Origin: Alicyclobacillus fructus
GTDB taxonomy: Bacteria; Bacillota; Bacilli; Alicyclobacillales; Alicyclobacillaceae
Length of the DNA stretch: 64,000 nt
Reading direction: 5' to 3'
NCBI RefSeq assembly: GCF_017329605.1
Contig: NZ_JAFMTY010000009.1
Span: forward strand, 44,108 to 108,107
A program made the translations under genes and the position numbers. Of this stretch, positions 26,064 to 35,424 are shown in pieces. The notes beneath the pieces were generated by a model. That model did no database searches. It saw only the letters and a program-made list of their open reading frames with translations, and was not told the origin of the DNA. Position 1 is the first letter of the stretch, and every line of letters begins with the position of its first letter.

Positions 26064-26858
26064 CTAGCGGCCTCCCACCCACTTGCGAAGCCGCCCCCAG
26101 AGCCCGGCTTTCTCTTCGAGATGCATGAGAGGAACGGACTCACCCAGAATGCGGCGCGCGATATTTCGGTACGCGGTCGCGGCGGGAACCGACGTATCGA
26201 GCACGACCGGCTCGCCTCGATTGCTGTTGCCGATCACCCGCTCGTCATCCGGGATGACCCCGAGGAGATCACAACCTAACACCTGCACGATCTCGTCGAT
26301 GTCCAACATGTCTCCGCGCTTCACCATGTCAGGCCGGATACGGTTGACGACGAGCCTGGGTTCTCCCACCTTGTCCCGCTCCAAGAGCCCAAGGACGCGA
26401 TCGGCATCTCGCACTGCCGTATGTTCCGGCGTGGTGACGACGATAGCCATATCCGCTGGCGCAACCGCCACCCGAAAGCCTTCTTCAATGCCGGCAGGGC
26501 AATCGATCATCACAAAATCGAACGAGTGCTTGAGTTCGCCCACCAATTCAACCATCTTTTCCGCAGAAAGCGCCCGCTTGTCCTTGGTCTGCGCAGCAGG
26601 CAACAGGACAAGATGTTCAAACCGCTTGTCGCGAATGAGCGCCTGTTCGAGCCGGCAGTCGCCGTTGGCCACGTCCACGATGTCATAGATGATGCGGTTC
26701 TCGAGCCCCATGACCACGTCGAGGTTCCGCAGCCCGATGTCCGCGTCGACCATACAAACCTTTTTGCCAAGCAGGGCGAGCGCCGTCGACACGTTCGCAG
26801 TGGTCGTCGTCTTACCGACCCCGCCCTTGCCGGATGTCATCACGATTGCGGTGCCCAC
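26064..26858 (-). CDS. minD: Septum site-determining ATPase MinD
   Basis: 264 residues. Deviant Walker A GKGGVGKTT (Lys11 and Lys16) and a C-terminal amphipathic membrane-targeting helix (GLWGRLRKWVGGR). With MinC it blocks division at cell poles and takes part in polar division during sporulation. GTG at 26856-26858, 5 bp after the minC stop. Confidence 0.98.
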   Translation of the reverse strand: MGTAIVMTSGKGGVGKTTTTANVSTALALLGKKVCMVDADIGLRNLDVVMGLENRIIYDIVDVANGDCRLEQALIRDKRFEHLVLLPAAQTKDKRALSAEKMVELVGELKHSFDFVMIDCPAGIEEGFRVAVAPADMAIVVTTPEHTAVRDADRVLGLLERDKVGEPRLVVNRIRPDMVKRGDMLDIDEIVQVLGCDLLGVIPDDERVIGNSNRGEPVVLDTSVPAATAYRNIARRILGESVPLMHLEEKAGLWGRLRKWVGGR

Positions 26859-26863
26859 TCACA

Positions 26864-27532
26864 TCACCTTCGTTCCTCACGCCCGGAGCGTTTCCGGAGT
26901 TTGTGCCATGGGAGGAAGTACTTCATTTCGGCCACTCGCATCTCTCGCCCCTCGAGATACGCGTACTCCATCGTCGCGCGCATTTGCGGAGCGCGGCTCA
27001 CCACGTCCGCGATTCGGATTTGCATCGGGGCGAACTCTGCCGCTGCGACGACGGCCGTCTCATCGCCATCCACGCCGGCGTGCGCAATGCCAAGGAGGCG
27101 GCCAAACACGTAGATGTCACCCGTTGCCTCCACCACAGCGCTCGGATTCACGTCTCCGATGATCACGACGTCCCCGTCAAAGGACAGAGGTTGTCCTGAG
27201 CGCACCAAGCCGTGATAGATATGTTGAGGGCGCATCCCGTGAGGACGGCGGGCCATCTCCCGCGCCTCGGGGGCGCTACCCCAAGCCCTCACCAGAAAAT
27301 TGTCTCGCTTTCGAAAAACGTCGAGGATGCGCCACGTCTCCTGGGGTGTCAGTGCTCGCTTGCCGTAGTCGACATACACATCCACAGTGGGGCCTTCGAA
27401 AAGCTTGCCGGTTTCACCCGTGATGAGGGTTTCCAGATACCCGCACACGCGCTCCACATCCGCGCGTTCGTCCAGCAAGAAGGTCAGTCCCTCACGCGTT
27501 CCCTTCACGGTCACCGGAGGCCTATGGTCCAT
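26864..27532 (-). CDS. minC: Septum site-determining protein MinC
   Basis: 222 residues. N-terminal FtsZ-inhibitory domain and C-terminal beta-helix with the dimer/MinD surface (GDVVIIGDVNPSAVVEATGDIYVFG). The ATG at 27530-27532 (MDHRPPVTVKG) is chosen for homology. The longer ORF continues into the hairpin and mreD region. The ribosome-binding site is weak (GAGAGTGAG). Confidence 0.96.
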   Translation of the reverse strand: MDHRPPVTVKGTREGLTFLLDERADVERVCGYLETLITGETGKLFEGPTVDVYVDYGKRALTPQETWRILDVFRKRDNFLVRAWGSAPEAREMARRPHGMRPQHIYHGLVRSGQPLSFDGDVVIIGDVNPSAVVEATGDIYVFGRLLGIAHAGVDGDETAVVAAAEFAPMQIRIADVVSRAPQMRATMEYAYLEGREMRVAEMKYFLPWHKLRKRSGREERR

Positions 27533-27598
27533 CAGCGGCTCACTCTCTAAAATCAACGGCTGCTCCCTCCAGGGTGGCGCGATCGCCCAACAGGCAAT

Positions 27599-27658
27599 AT
27601 TCGCCCTGAACTCGCCGATTTCCTTCCGTGCGGCGAAATCAGCGAGTTCAGGGCGAAT
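27599..27658. repeat. Long near-perfect inverted repeat between mreD and minC
   Basis: A 17-bp perfect arm ATTCGCCCTGAACTCGC (27599-27615) with its complement (27642-27658). After one mismatch come six further pairs (27617-27622 with 27635-27640), around a 12-nt loop. The right arm includes the mreD stop codon (27648-27650). No T-run on either strand. It may be an RNA processing or stability element or a mobile repeat remnant. Confidence 0.75.
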
Positions 27659-28169
27659 CGGCGTTGTGCAGAGAATGGTACCGACGCCTTCGGGGGCGAT
27701 TGAATAAGGCACGGTAAACGGGATACAACGCGAGCGCCACGACACCGTTGACGATCATCGACTGAAGCGACGCAGACAGCGCGTATTGAACGGAATCGCT
27801 GGTCACTTCAAACAGGCGCATAAAACCGTACGTCAACCATGAATGCACGAAACTGAGACCCATCGTCGTCAAAAAGGCGATGGCGAGGTTCTTCTGCATG
27901 AACTGGCCGAAGACAGCCGCCGCGACATAAGCCGTCACGCCATACGCGAACGCATTGAGCCCAATGAAAGGGCCGTAGCAGACGTCCTGGATCAGGCCGA
28001 TGGCGATGCCAAACATCATTGCGAGGTTCGCCCCTCGAAAGAGCGCGAGAAGGACCAGGATCACGAGCACAAAGTCCGGATGGATGGCGTCCATCGGCGG
28101 AATTTCGAAGAGCGTTGCCTGTAAGATCAATCCCATCCAGAGCGACGCGAACGCAATCGACGCCTTCAC
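27648..28169 (-). CDS. mreD: Rod shape-determining membrane protein MreD
   Basis: 173 residues with about five membrane segments and an Arg-rich C-terminus (RPRRRRYHSL). Part of the elongasome that positions lateral wall synthesis. GTG at 28167-28169 overlaps the mreC stop (GTGA), with GGGGAG upstream. The stop codon lies inside the 27599-27658 inverted repeat. Confidence 0.94.
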   Translation of the reverse strand: MKASIAFASLWMGLILQATLFEIPPMDAIHPDFVLVILVLLALFRGANLAMMFGIAIGLIQDVCYGPFIGLNAFAYGVTAYVAAAVFGQFMQKNLAIAFLTTMGLSFVHSWLTYGFMRLFEVTSDSVQYALSASLQSMIVNGVVALALYPVYRALFNRPRRRRYHSLHNADSP

Positions 28170-29032
28170 GATGAACTCCCCTGTTCGCGCACGACGAACA
28201 CATCCTGCAAAAAATCCATCTGCGCAGCAGGCTGGACAATCGCCGACTTGGCGGTATTGTGCGCTCCGTACACCACCTTGGTGATGGTGCCGATGACCAG
28301 CCCGCGAGGAAACACGTCACCAAGGCCCGACGTGACGACTTCGTCGCCCACGAGTTGCGAAGAAGGCAACTGAATGATCTGGCCAAGAAAATCCAGATTC
28401 AACTGACCCGGATTCGTCGTGGAACCCGTGACGACGCCAAACGGCTGCATGTGACTCGCCTCCACCAGAGCGGACACGCCGTCACCCAGCTCGGTGTCGG
28501 TGATGAGAACAACGCGGGCGCTATGCCCACTCACGGTATCCACGCGCCCAACGAGACTTCCATCCGGGGCCACGACCGCCATGTTCGGCTGCACGCCGTC
28601 CGCACTGCCCACATTGATGGTGAGCGCCGAATTCCACTCCGACGGCTCTCGCCCAACCACCATGGCCGGAATCTCGTGCAGCTGATTGACCGTGCGATTG
28701 TAAAAGTGAAGCATCGTCTCCAGGCGCTGATTCGCCGCCTGCGCATCCGCGAGCTGAGCGCGAAGCGCCTGATAATTCTCCATCTCCTGCTTGAGCGCGG
28801 CATTCTCCTCATACATCTGACGGAGGTTGGACAGACCCGCGAAAAATCCCGTCAGTTTGCTGACCGGTTTGTATACGATCCCCGAGACGACGCTCTGCAC
28901 GTCCATCAAAATGCGCTCGGGAAACGTCGCTCGGCGGCCGGTCTGAGACAGCGTCAGGCCTGCGATGATCATGAGGACGATGAGGCTGCCGAGAAAGAGA
29001 AACAGCCGGCGACTCGTCAAATACCGGGACAC
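28166..29032 (-). CDS. mreC: Cell shape protein MreC
   Basis: 288 residues: one N-terminal membrane segment (about 9-28), a coiled coil (about 65-110, EENAALKQEMENYQALRAQL) and the C-terminal beta domains (VVGREPSEWNSALTINVGS and on). Bridges MreB to periplasmic/wall synthetic enzymes. 23 bp after mreB. Confidence 0.97.
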   Translation of the reverse strand: MSRYLTSRRLFLFLGSLIVLMIIAGLTLSQTGRRATFPERILMDVQSVVSGIVYKPVSKLTGFFAGLSNLRQMYEENAALKQEMENYQALRAQLADAQAANQRLETMLHFYNRTVNQLHEIPAMVVGREPSEWNSALTINVGSADGVQPNMAVVAPDGSLVGRVDTVSGHSARVVLITDTELGDGVSALVEASHMQPFGVVTGSTTNPGQLNLDFLGQIIQLPSSQLVGDEVVTSGLGDVFPRGLVIGTITKVVYGAHNTAKSAIVQPAAQMDFLQDVFVVREQGSSS

Positions 29033-29055
29033 GGGTATCCCTCTTCTCCGGCCGC

Positions 29056-30090
<1,035 letters not shown>

Positions 30091-30105
30091 TCACTGTGAC
30101 TCCTC

Positions 30106-30801
30106 TCATGAAATAGAATCGAAATACCCTTCCGCGCGCAAGCTGACAAACCGCCCGTCGCCAATCACAATATGGTCCAGCACCTCAATGCCGAGCACCC
30201 GCCCCGCCTCAACGAGGCGCCTTGTGACCGCGATATCTTCCGGACTAGGAGATGGGTCGCCACTGGGGTGATTATGTATGCACAAGATGCTCGAAGCGCT
30301 GATGCGGATCGCGCGGCGAAAGATCTCGCGCGGATGAACGATGGAAGCGTCCAGGCTCCCTACAGACGACGTGTCCTCAGCGAGCACACGATGCTTCGTG
30401 TCCAAGAGAAGGGTTACAAAATGTTCCTTTTTAAGATACCTCAGTCGGTCCATCACATACTTGGCCGCGTCTTCGGCCGTGCGGATCTGCCGTTTATCTC
30501 CCGGCGGCTTGCGAACGACACGGCGTCCCAGTTCGACGGCGGCCGCAATCTGGACCGCCTTCGCCGGTCCAATTCCCGGCACGCTCAGCAACTCCGCCAC
30601 TTCGAGATCCGCGAGCCGGTCGAGATCGCCCAAATGACGGCAAAGCGACTGCGCGATCTCGTACACGTTCTGCTTCCCGTTGCCTGACTGCATGATGCAC
30701 GCCAAAAGCTCGTCCATGCGCAACGCGCTGGGCCCAAGGCGCATCAAGCGCTCGCGCGGCCCATCCTCGAGCTCCGACGCCAGGCAGACATCCCATTCCA
30801 T
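30106..30801 (-). CDS. radC: RadC family JAMM-domain protein
   Basis: 231 residues. N-terminal UPF0758 helical part with a helix-hairpin-helix-like LLSVPGIGPAKA, and a C-terminal JAMM domain with HNHPSGDPSPSPED. Named RadC historically, but a repair role in E. coli has been disputed; molecular function is unsettled. ATG at 30799-30801 chosen for spacing from GAGGG; another ATG two codons earlier. Sits upstream of mreB as in B. subtilis (ysxA). Confidence 0.95.
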   Translation of the reverse strand: MEWDVCLASELEDGPRERLMRLGPSALRMDELLACIMQSGNGKQNVYEIAQSLCRHLGDLDRLADLEVAELLSVPGIGPAKAVQIAAAVELGRRVVRKPPGDKRQIRTAEDAAKYVMDRLRYLKKEHFVTLLLDTKHRVLAEDTSSVGSLDASIVHPREIFRRAIRISASSILCIHNHPSGDPSPSPEDIAVTRRLVEAGRVLGIEVLDHIVIGDGRFVSLRAEGYFDSIS

Positions 30802-30835
30802 GACCATCCCACCCTCGTCTCCGGCTGATGCCCTG

Positions 30836-30864
30836 AGCATACGGAAACGAGCGGGATGCGACAA
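30836..30864 (-). promoter_or_regulatory. Candidate sigma-A promoter of radC-mreBCD
   Basis: Minus strand TTGTCG (30859-30864), 17-bp spacer, TATGCT (30836-30841), 35 bp before the radC start and downstream of a terminator, so it could drive radC-mreBCD-minCD. Confidence 0.5.
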
Positions 30865-30903
30865 ACGGATGCAGGAAAAATCGTTATACGGGTGACGAAT
30901 GAC

Positions 30904-30930
30904 CAAAAAAAGGGTCCGGTGCATCCGGAC
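30904..30930 (-). terminator. Terminator after the spoIIB-position gene
   Basis: Minus transcript GTCCGG-ATGCA-CCGGAC (30914-30930) followed by CC and seven T (30905-30911). The short GC-rich stem with T-run is a typical intrinsic terminator, separating the 31037 gene from radC. Confidence 0.75.
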
Positions 30931-31036
30931 GGATCTCAACTACAACAACACCTTGCGGCCAACTCGCCACATGCCATTGGCCTCGCGAATGAGCATATCG
31001 CGACGGTACTATTGTGAACATGTTCGACACCATTCG

Positions 31037-32002
31037 TCAATGGCTCATTTTCGACAACTCGATCACGTCCGGGAGCCCGCACAACCGCAGCCAGTCGTTC
31101 AGGGCCCGCACCGCCGACGTCTCCGAGCTTCGCGCTTGACCTGCTTCTATCGAGCGAAGCAGAGTTTCCATCGCTTCGTGAAGATCCACGGCGACCTTCG
31201 CGTCGCCATTCGGCCAACTGGACCACGTGCTTGGGGCTACGGCGAGCGCATTCCGCACCGCTTGCTCCGCATCTGTTCGCCTCCCCCCATCGGCCGCCCA
31301 CGATATGGCCGCCAACAGCGCGCTTTCCGCCAGTGCGAGGGCGTTTTCCTGCTGAGCCAGCGAGCGCTGGGACACGACGCCCGGGATCAGGGTGTTGCCC
31401 GCTCGCACCCGGATGGCGCGGACATCGTAGTCGGCGGCACGGAGACGGGCCTCTTGGAACCAGTGCCGCATGCCGATGGGCGTGAGCGCAAGCCAGGGTA
31501 CCATCCCGCTGGATTCGCGAGGCACCGCGACTTCAAGGGATAGCCCAGGATACGAAAGCGCGGCGGACGGACTCTGGGTCATTCGCACCGGGGCTGAACG
31601 GGCGCCCGACGCGACAGATGTGACAGGGTCGACAGGCGCGGCGAGCTGATGAAATAAAGCCAGCGCAAGACAACCGAACATCATGCCGCTTGCCAGGCCC
31701 GTCTTCAGCCCTGCGCGAAACCGGCCCTCGCCAACCGGCAGGATCCAATCGCGAATCGCCCGGACCGCTTGATTCCACCGCGAGTCGCGGGCAGACGGCG
31801 AGCGAGCCTGTTCGATGCGGGCCCGCATGGCATTGAGGGTCACGTGCGAGCGGCGGCGCTCGATGCGCAACACCGGCTCCTCGGCGTTCAGCGGCACCCC
31901 GGAAGGGGGAATCGTCCAGCTTTCCGTCCCCATCCGGACGCGCACCGTGTGCGTCGGCGGTTTGCGATTTTCAGGGCTGTCAGCCGGATTCGATGCGTTC
32001 AA
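31037..32002 (-). CDS. Single-pass membrane protein in the spoIIB position, function unknown
   Basis: 321 residues. Basic cytoplasmic N-terminus (~100 residues), one membrane segment (about 103-121, GLASGMMFGCLALALF), then an extracellular Ala/Arg-rich part with helical character. TTG at 32000-32002 follows AGGAGG by 8 nt. In B. subtilis this place upstream of radC belongs to spoIIB, which has the same topology and a SPOR domain. I cannot see a convincing SPOR motif here, so the link to SpoIIB is positional only. Confidence 0.75.
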   Translation of the reverse strand: MNASNPADSPENRKPPTHTVRVRMGTESWTIPPSGVPLNAEEPVLRIERRRSHVTLNAMRARIEQARSPSARDSRWNQAVRAIRDWILPVGEGRFRAGLKTGLASGMMFGCLALALFHQLAAPVDPVTSVASGARSAPVRMTQSPSAALSYPGLSLEVAVPRESSGMVPWLALTPIGMRHWFQEARLRAADYDVRAIRVRAGNTLIPGVVSQRSLAQQENALALAESALLAAISWAADGGRRTDAEQAVRNALAVAPSTWSSWPNGDAKVAVDLHEAMETLLRSIEAGQARSSETSAVRALNDWLRLCGLPDVIELSKMSH

Positions 32003-32085
32003 GATGACCGCCTCCTGGTTCGCGTCGTCATCACGCCTAGTCTATGAACCGGAGGCGGGGCGTATGCAAGGGTTGATAGAACGCA

Positions 32086-32137
32086 GCCCCTCGCGTAACC
32101 GCTCGATTGAAGAGACGCGCGCGAGGGGCAAGCGGTT
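32086..32137. promoter_or_regulatory. H-type pseudoknot-like element just after the phosphoesterase gene
   Basis: Stem 1: GCCCCTCGCG (32086-32095) with CGCGAGGGGC (32120-32129), 10 bp perfect. Stem 2: AACCGCT (32097-32103, in loop 1) with AGCGGTT (32131-32137), 7 bp. The interleaved order is that of an H-type pseudoknot on either strand. It abuts the stop codon of the 32137 gene and may act as terminator or 3' stabiliser; no T-run. Confidence 0.5.
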
Positions 32138-33960
32138 CACTCTGCATCTTGGGGCGAGAAGAGGTAGAACGTGAGGTTCCCTGAAGTATACGTGTGCAGA
32201 TCCGCACCGATCAGCCGGTCGATCTCGTCCACCGGGATCATCCACACACCGTTTGAGCGAATGAGCGGCGCCTTCAGCTGAACCTGTTGACCATCCAGGT
32301 AGATGCGGCCGGACCGCTCGTCGATCATCACGTCGTGGCCCTGATACGAGAACCGGGCGAGCCCCTGACTGACGCGGAGCATGACGTCCAGGTCTTGCGC
32401 GTAGTGGTTCAGGCTCAAGTACGTCACTCCGCGAATGACCTCGGGCTGTTGGTCCGGGGTGACTGGTTCGCCGGTCGTCGGATCGAGAAAGACGGGCGGA
32501 TTGTTCAGATGCCAGTCGAACATGTTCATGATCGAACCTGCCAACGTGTCGTAGGAGGCCGGGCCCAGTGAACCAAGGTCCCAGTTGTCCTCGATGAACT
32601 TGAGCACCGACGTCTGATCGATCAGGGTGTGGTCCACGAAATTGTGCTTCGCGTAGGGCGAAATGAGCAGGAACGGCACGCGAGGACCGTACCCAGCGCG
32701 ATCCGTCCCGTTTTGCAACACGGGCTTGCCGCCGATCACGTCCACGGCCGGATCGTTCGAACCGTTCACGAGCGGAGGCATCACGTGATCGTACCAGCCG
32801 TCGGAATCGTCGTAGGTGATGACAATCGCGGTGGAAGACCACTCAGGCGACGCCTCGATCTGATTGATGGTCTGGACCAGCCAGCGCTGTTCGTCGAGCG
32901 GATCGGAATAACCCGCGTGACCGTCCTCATATTCCGGCGCTTTCAGAAAGCTGACGGCCGGCATGTTTCCGTTGTGAAGCGCCGTGAAGAAGTCCGTGAT
33001 GTCATACTGGTGATTCGCCTGATCGGTCCGGCCAATCATCGAGGGGCTCGACGGAGGCAGGTGGTTGGGATTAGCTGTCGATGCGTAATATTGGAACGGC
33101 TCGTGGTGCGCGCTGTAATCGGTCGTCTCGTCGGTGCCCGCGATGTTGTTGTCCTTTGCATTGGGATTGGCGAACCCGCCTTGGAACCAGCCCCAGGTGA
33201 TTCCCTTGGCGTTCAACAAGTCGCCGATGTTCTTGCCCGACATGGCCAAGGTCACGCCCTTGGAGGCGCTGTCATAGTACGGGTCGAGATCGCCGATGTC
33301 CACGCCGTTTTGGGTCACGGCGCTCGGGAAGTTTTTGCTGCCGGGCTGTAACACCTGGGCGTTCCCCGACGTCACATTGGATGAGTAGACCGTGGCCCCG
33401 GCCGTGTCACCGGAAATCAGGTTGAGGGCGCCCGGCGTGGACGGGCCGTATTGGGTGCAATAGGCGTTGTCGTTCAACGCGAAATGTTGCGCGTAATACC
33501 ACAGCGCAGTGACGGTGTTGCCGTCGTAATAGTCGAGATCGATAGGATTGCCGCGGCCAACCGTGTTGATAAAATTGTCCATGCGGCCTCCGTCCACCGA
33601 CTGTTGCTCGGGGGTGTAGTTGTGGTTCATGTCCGGCGTCACGGCCTGGCTGCGATCCAATCGCTCGGGATTCGCGCCATTCGGGTTGTGGGTCAGCAAA
33701 CTGCCTGAGAGCCCGTTCACGGTGGGCGTGTCAGGCGCCGCGTAGAAAGGCGGCTCTCCGGAAGGATTGGCGGCTTTGGGGTACGTGGCGAAATAGTGGT
33801 CGAAGGAGACGTTTTCGTCGAAGATCACGACCAAGTGGTGAATGGGCGTCGCCGTGCTCACAGATGCATTGGCGGAGTCGCCGGCAAGCGCCTGCGGCGC
33901 GAGCGCCGTCATCATGGCGATGGCCGTCGCCAAGACTGAAGACCATCGACTGGATTTCAT
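32137..33960 (-). CDS. Secreted phosphoesterase (phospholipase C / acid phosphatase AcpA family) with C-terminal copper-amine-oxidase-N-like domain
   Basis: 607 residues. Signal peptide MKSSRWSSVLATAIAMMTAL cut near residue 26 (ALAGDS). The catalytic domain has the family start HLVVIFDENVSFDHYFATYP, then DMNHNYTPEQQ and ITYDDSDGWYDHV. The last ~70 residues (DVMIDERSGRIYLDGQQV) resemble the beta-rich stalk domain of copper amine oxidases often found on exported proteins of thermophilic Firmicutes. It hydrolyses phosphate esters or phospholipids outside the cell; which one is not clear. Monocistronic, with Pho-box-like repeats upstream. Confidence 0.92.
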   Translation of the reverse strand: MKSSRWSSVLATAIAMMTALAPQALAGDSANASVSTATPIHHLVVIFDENVSFDHYFATYPKAANPSGEPPFYAAPDTPTVNGLSGSLLTHNPNGANPERLDRSQAVTPDMNHNYTPEQQSVDGGRMDNFINTVGRGNPIDLDYYDGNTVTALWYYAQHFALNDNAYCTQYGPSTPGALNLISGDTAGATVYSSNVTSGNAQVLQPGSKNFPSAVTQNGVDIGDLDPYYDSASKGVTLAMSGKNIGDLLNAKGITWGWFQGGFANPNAKDNNIAGTDETTDYSAHHEPFQYYASTANPNHLPPSSPSMIGRTDQANHQYDITDFFTALHNGNMPAVSFLKAPEYEDGHAGYSDPLDEQRWLVQTINQIEASPEWSSTAIVITYDDSDGWYDHVMPPLVNGSNDPAVDVIGGKPVLQNGTDRAGYGPRVPFLLISPYAKHNFVDHTLIDQTSVLKFIEDNWDLGSLGPASYDTLAGSIMNMFDWHLNNPPVFLDPTTGEPVTPDQQPEVIRGVTYLSLNHYAQDLDVMLRVSQGLARFSYQGHDVMIDERSGRIYLDGQQVQLKAPLIRSNGVWMIPVDEIDRLIGADLHTYTSGNLTFYLFSPQDAE

Positions 33961-34009
33961 CGCGGTAACCCTCCCCTTTTGGTTCTACGAGGAGAAGGTA
34001 ACCAGCTAT

Positions 34010-34037
34010 TGTTGAACTCTTGTGAATTCGCGGTGAA
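34010..34037 (-). promoter_or_regulatory. Pho-box-like direct repeats upstream of the secreted phosphoesterase
   Basis: Minus strand TTCACC (34032-34037), TTCACA (34021-34026) and TCAACA (34010-34015) at an 11-bp period, resembling PhoP boxes of Bacillus (TTAACA-like hexamers with 5-bp gaps). It is 50-77 bp before the start codon. The -10 downstream is not clear. A PhoPR-regulated phosphatase would make biological sense. Confidence 0.45.
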
Positions 34038-34099
34038 GGCGGAGATAAGATTTTGTATCCCGAGCGGATGAGCGAGGCTGTGCATCAGAGCCTGTGCAT

Positions 34100-34122
34100 A
34101 AAAGAGGGGGCCAGAAGCCCCC
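34100..34122 (-). terminator. Terminator of the YabE-like gene
   Basis: Minus transcript GGGGGC-TTCTG-GCCCCC (34106-34122) followed by TCTTTTATG. Compact stem-loop 31 bp after the stop codon. Confidence 0.75.
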
Positions 34123-34153
34123 TTGCCACCCTTACCCCTATACCGCTTGTGGT

Positions 34154-35143
34154 TTATCCAAGCACGTAAATCGTGATGGTGCGAGCTCCCCACGCATCCG
34201 CCTGCGAGAGCGAGCCCATGCAGATGTCGATCCGATCGCCAACGATGGCCGATCCCGTGTCCGCGGCGATGCAAACGCCGATGCCAGGAATGTACACGCG
34301 CGAGCCGAGTGGAATGACACGCGGATCAACCGCGATCACGCCCGGTTCAGCGGGCACGCCCGTGGCGGTGGTCCCGCCGGCCACGTATGCGGTGGCCACG
34401 ACCGTCAACGACTCGCGGATGAGCCCTGGATTCGGATTCGCGGATCTCGTGGCGAGCGCCGTCTGCACCGGCTTTGGTTCAGCCGTGCCAACCTCGACCA
34501 CCGCATCGACGGGTTCCCTGACGACCCGCTTCACCACCCGTGTCGAAATGCACTTGCCATCCCGATAGACGCGCGTCGTCTGAACTTGCAGCAACCCTTT
34601 CACACCGTGCGTCACGTACTGGACATGCCCTCGAAGAAGTTCACTGGTGGTGCGACGTATGGTCTGAAACGGTATTTCCTGCGCCTCGGTGATGGTTTCC
34701 GTCACGTAGCGGTGGATCTCGATGGTCTCGCCTTGTCGAATCGCGTCGGTCGCCTTGACGTTCATCCGATCGTGCGGCGTGAGTTCGATGTGCTGGCCCT
34801 TCAACAACGCTCCTACCGTTTTCGCGAAGGTCCACACCGTCTCCGTCTTGCCCTCGAAATCCAAGGTCACTTCCTTGGGGCTCTCGATGGTCACGATCTC
34901 GCCATTGACGACAGAGCTATCGAGTGCCGGGCTCACGCGGTCCCGCTTGCCTACGTGGACTCCGTGCTGCTCCAGGAATTCGTCCAGTGTTCCGGTCGAA
35001 AACCCACGCAACACTTTGCGCTGCCCATTGTCTGACACCGTGATGGTCTTGTAGGTGCTTGCGACTGCGGTTCCCGCTCCGCCAAAGCCCACCGCCGCCG
35101 CCGTCACCGCCGCCACCACGGCTTTCGACTTAGGTAGACGCAC
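34154..35143 (-). CDS. YabE-like cell-wall protein: DUF348 repeats, G5 domain, 3D domain
   Basis: 329 residues, exported (hydrophobic N-terminal segment AVVAAVTAAAVGFGGAGTA). Two ubiquitin-like DUF348 repeats (about 30-85 and 87-140), a G5 domain (about 142-215) that can bind wall polymers, and a C-terminal 3D domain with the three conserved aspartates (AVDPRVIPLG, ADTGSAI, DICM), as in lytic transglycosylase-like Rpf/YabE/YocH proteins. GTG at 35141-35143 with GAGGTGAGG upstream. Its own sigma-A promoter is strong. It is not at the B. subtilis yabE locus. Confidence 0.9.
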   Translation of the reverse strand: MRLPKSKAVVAAVTAAAVGFGGAGTAVASTYKTITVSDNGQRKVLRGFSTGTLDEFLEQHGVHVGKRDRVSPALDSSVVNGEIVTIESPKEVTLDFEGKTETVWTFAKTVGALLKGQHIELTPHDRMNVKATDAIRQGETIEIHRYVTETITEAQEIPFQTIRRTTSELLRGHVQYVTHGVKGLLQVQTTRVYRDGKCISTRVVKRVVREPVDAVVEVGTAEPKPVQTALATRSANPNPGLIRESLTVVATAYVAGGTTATGVPAEPGVIAVDPRVIPLGSRVYIPGIGVCIAADTGSAIVGDRIDICMGSLSQADAWGARTITIYVLG

Positions 35144-35196
35144 TCCCTCACCTCTTTCCGTATTTTCCCTTACGGATAGGGGGTCGGGCTGCGGAC

Positions 35197-35225
35197 AGTA
35201 TAACGGGATCGCGGCGGGATTGCAA
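35197..35225 (-). promoter_or_regulatory. Strong sigma-A promoter of the YabE-like gene
   Basis: Minus strand TTGCAA (35220-35225), 17-bp spacer, TATACT (35197-35202), 53 bp before the GTG. A small hairpin CCGTA/TACGG lies in the leader. The 281 bp between this gene and murC otherwise show only a GC-rich inverted repeat after murC (GGGCGGC with GCCGCCC) without T-run; no c-di-AMP riboswitch motif was found. Confidence 0.75.
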
Positions 35226-35424
35226 ACCACGTTTTGTAAGCGCATTCGCCGCCGCTCACCCGGCAGCCTGAATGGGTTTTCTCTGATTCTATAGGAAAGG
35301 GTATGGCAGATGAACGGGAAACATGTCGAGCGAGCCTGAGAGATTTTCGAGCATGTTCGACACACGGCGGGCGGCGCGATCGGTTCCTCCCGACCCCGCC
35401 GCCCGTTTCGCAAGAGCGCCACGG

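Noticed and set aside
35144..35424. c-di-AMP or other riboswitch before the YabE-like gene
   Set aside because: The strong promoter lies only 53 bp from the start, leaving no room in the leader; no conserved core motifs were found.
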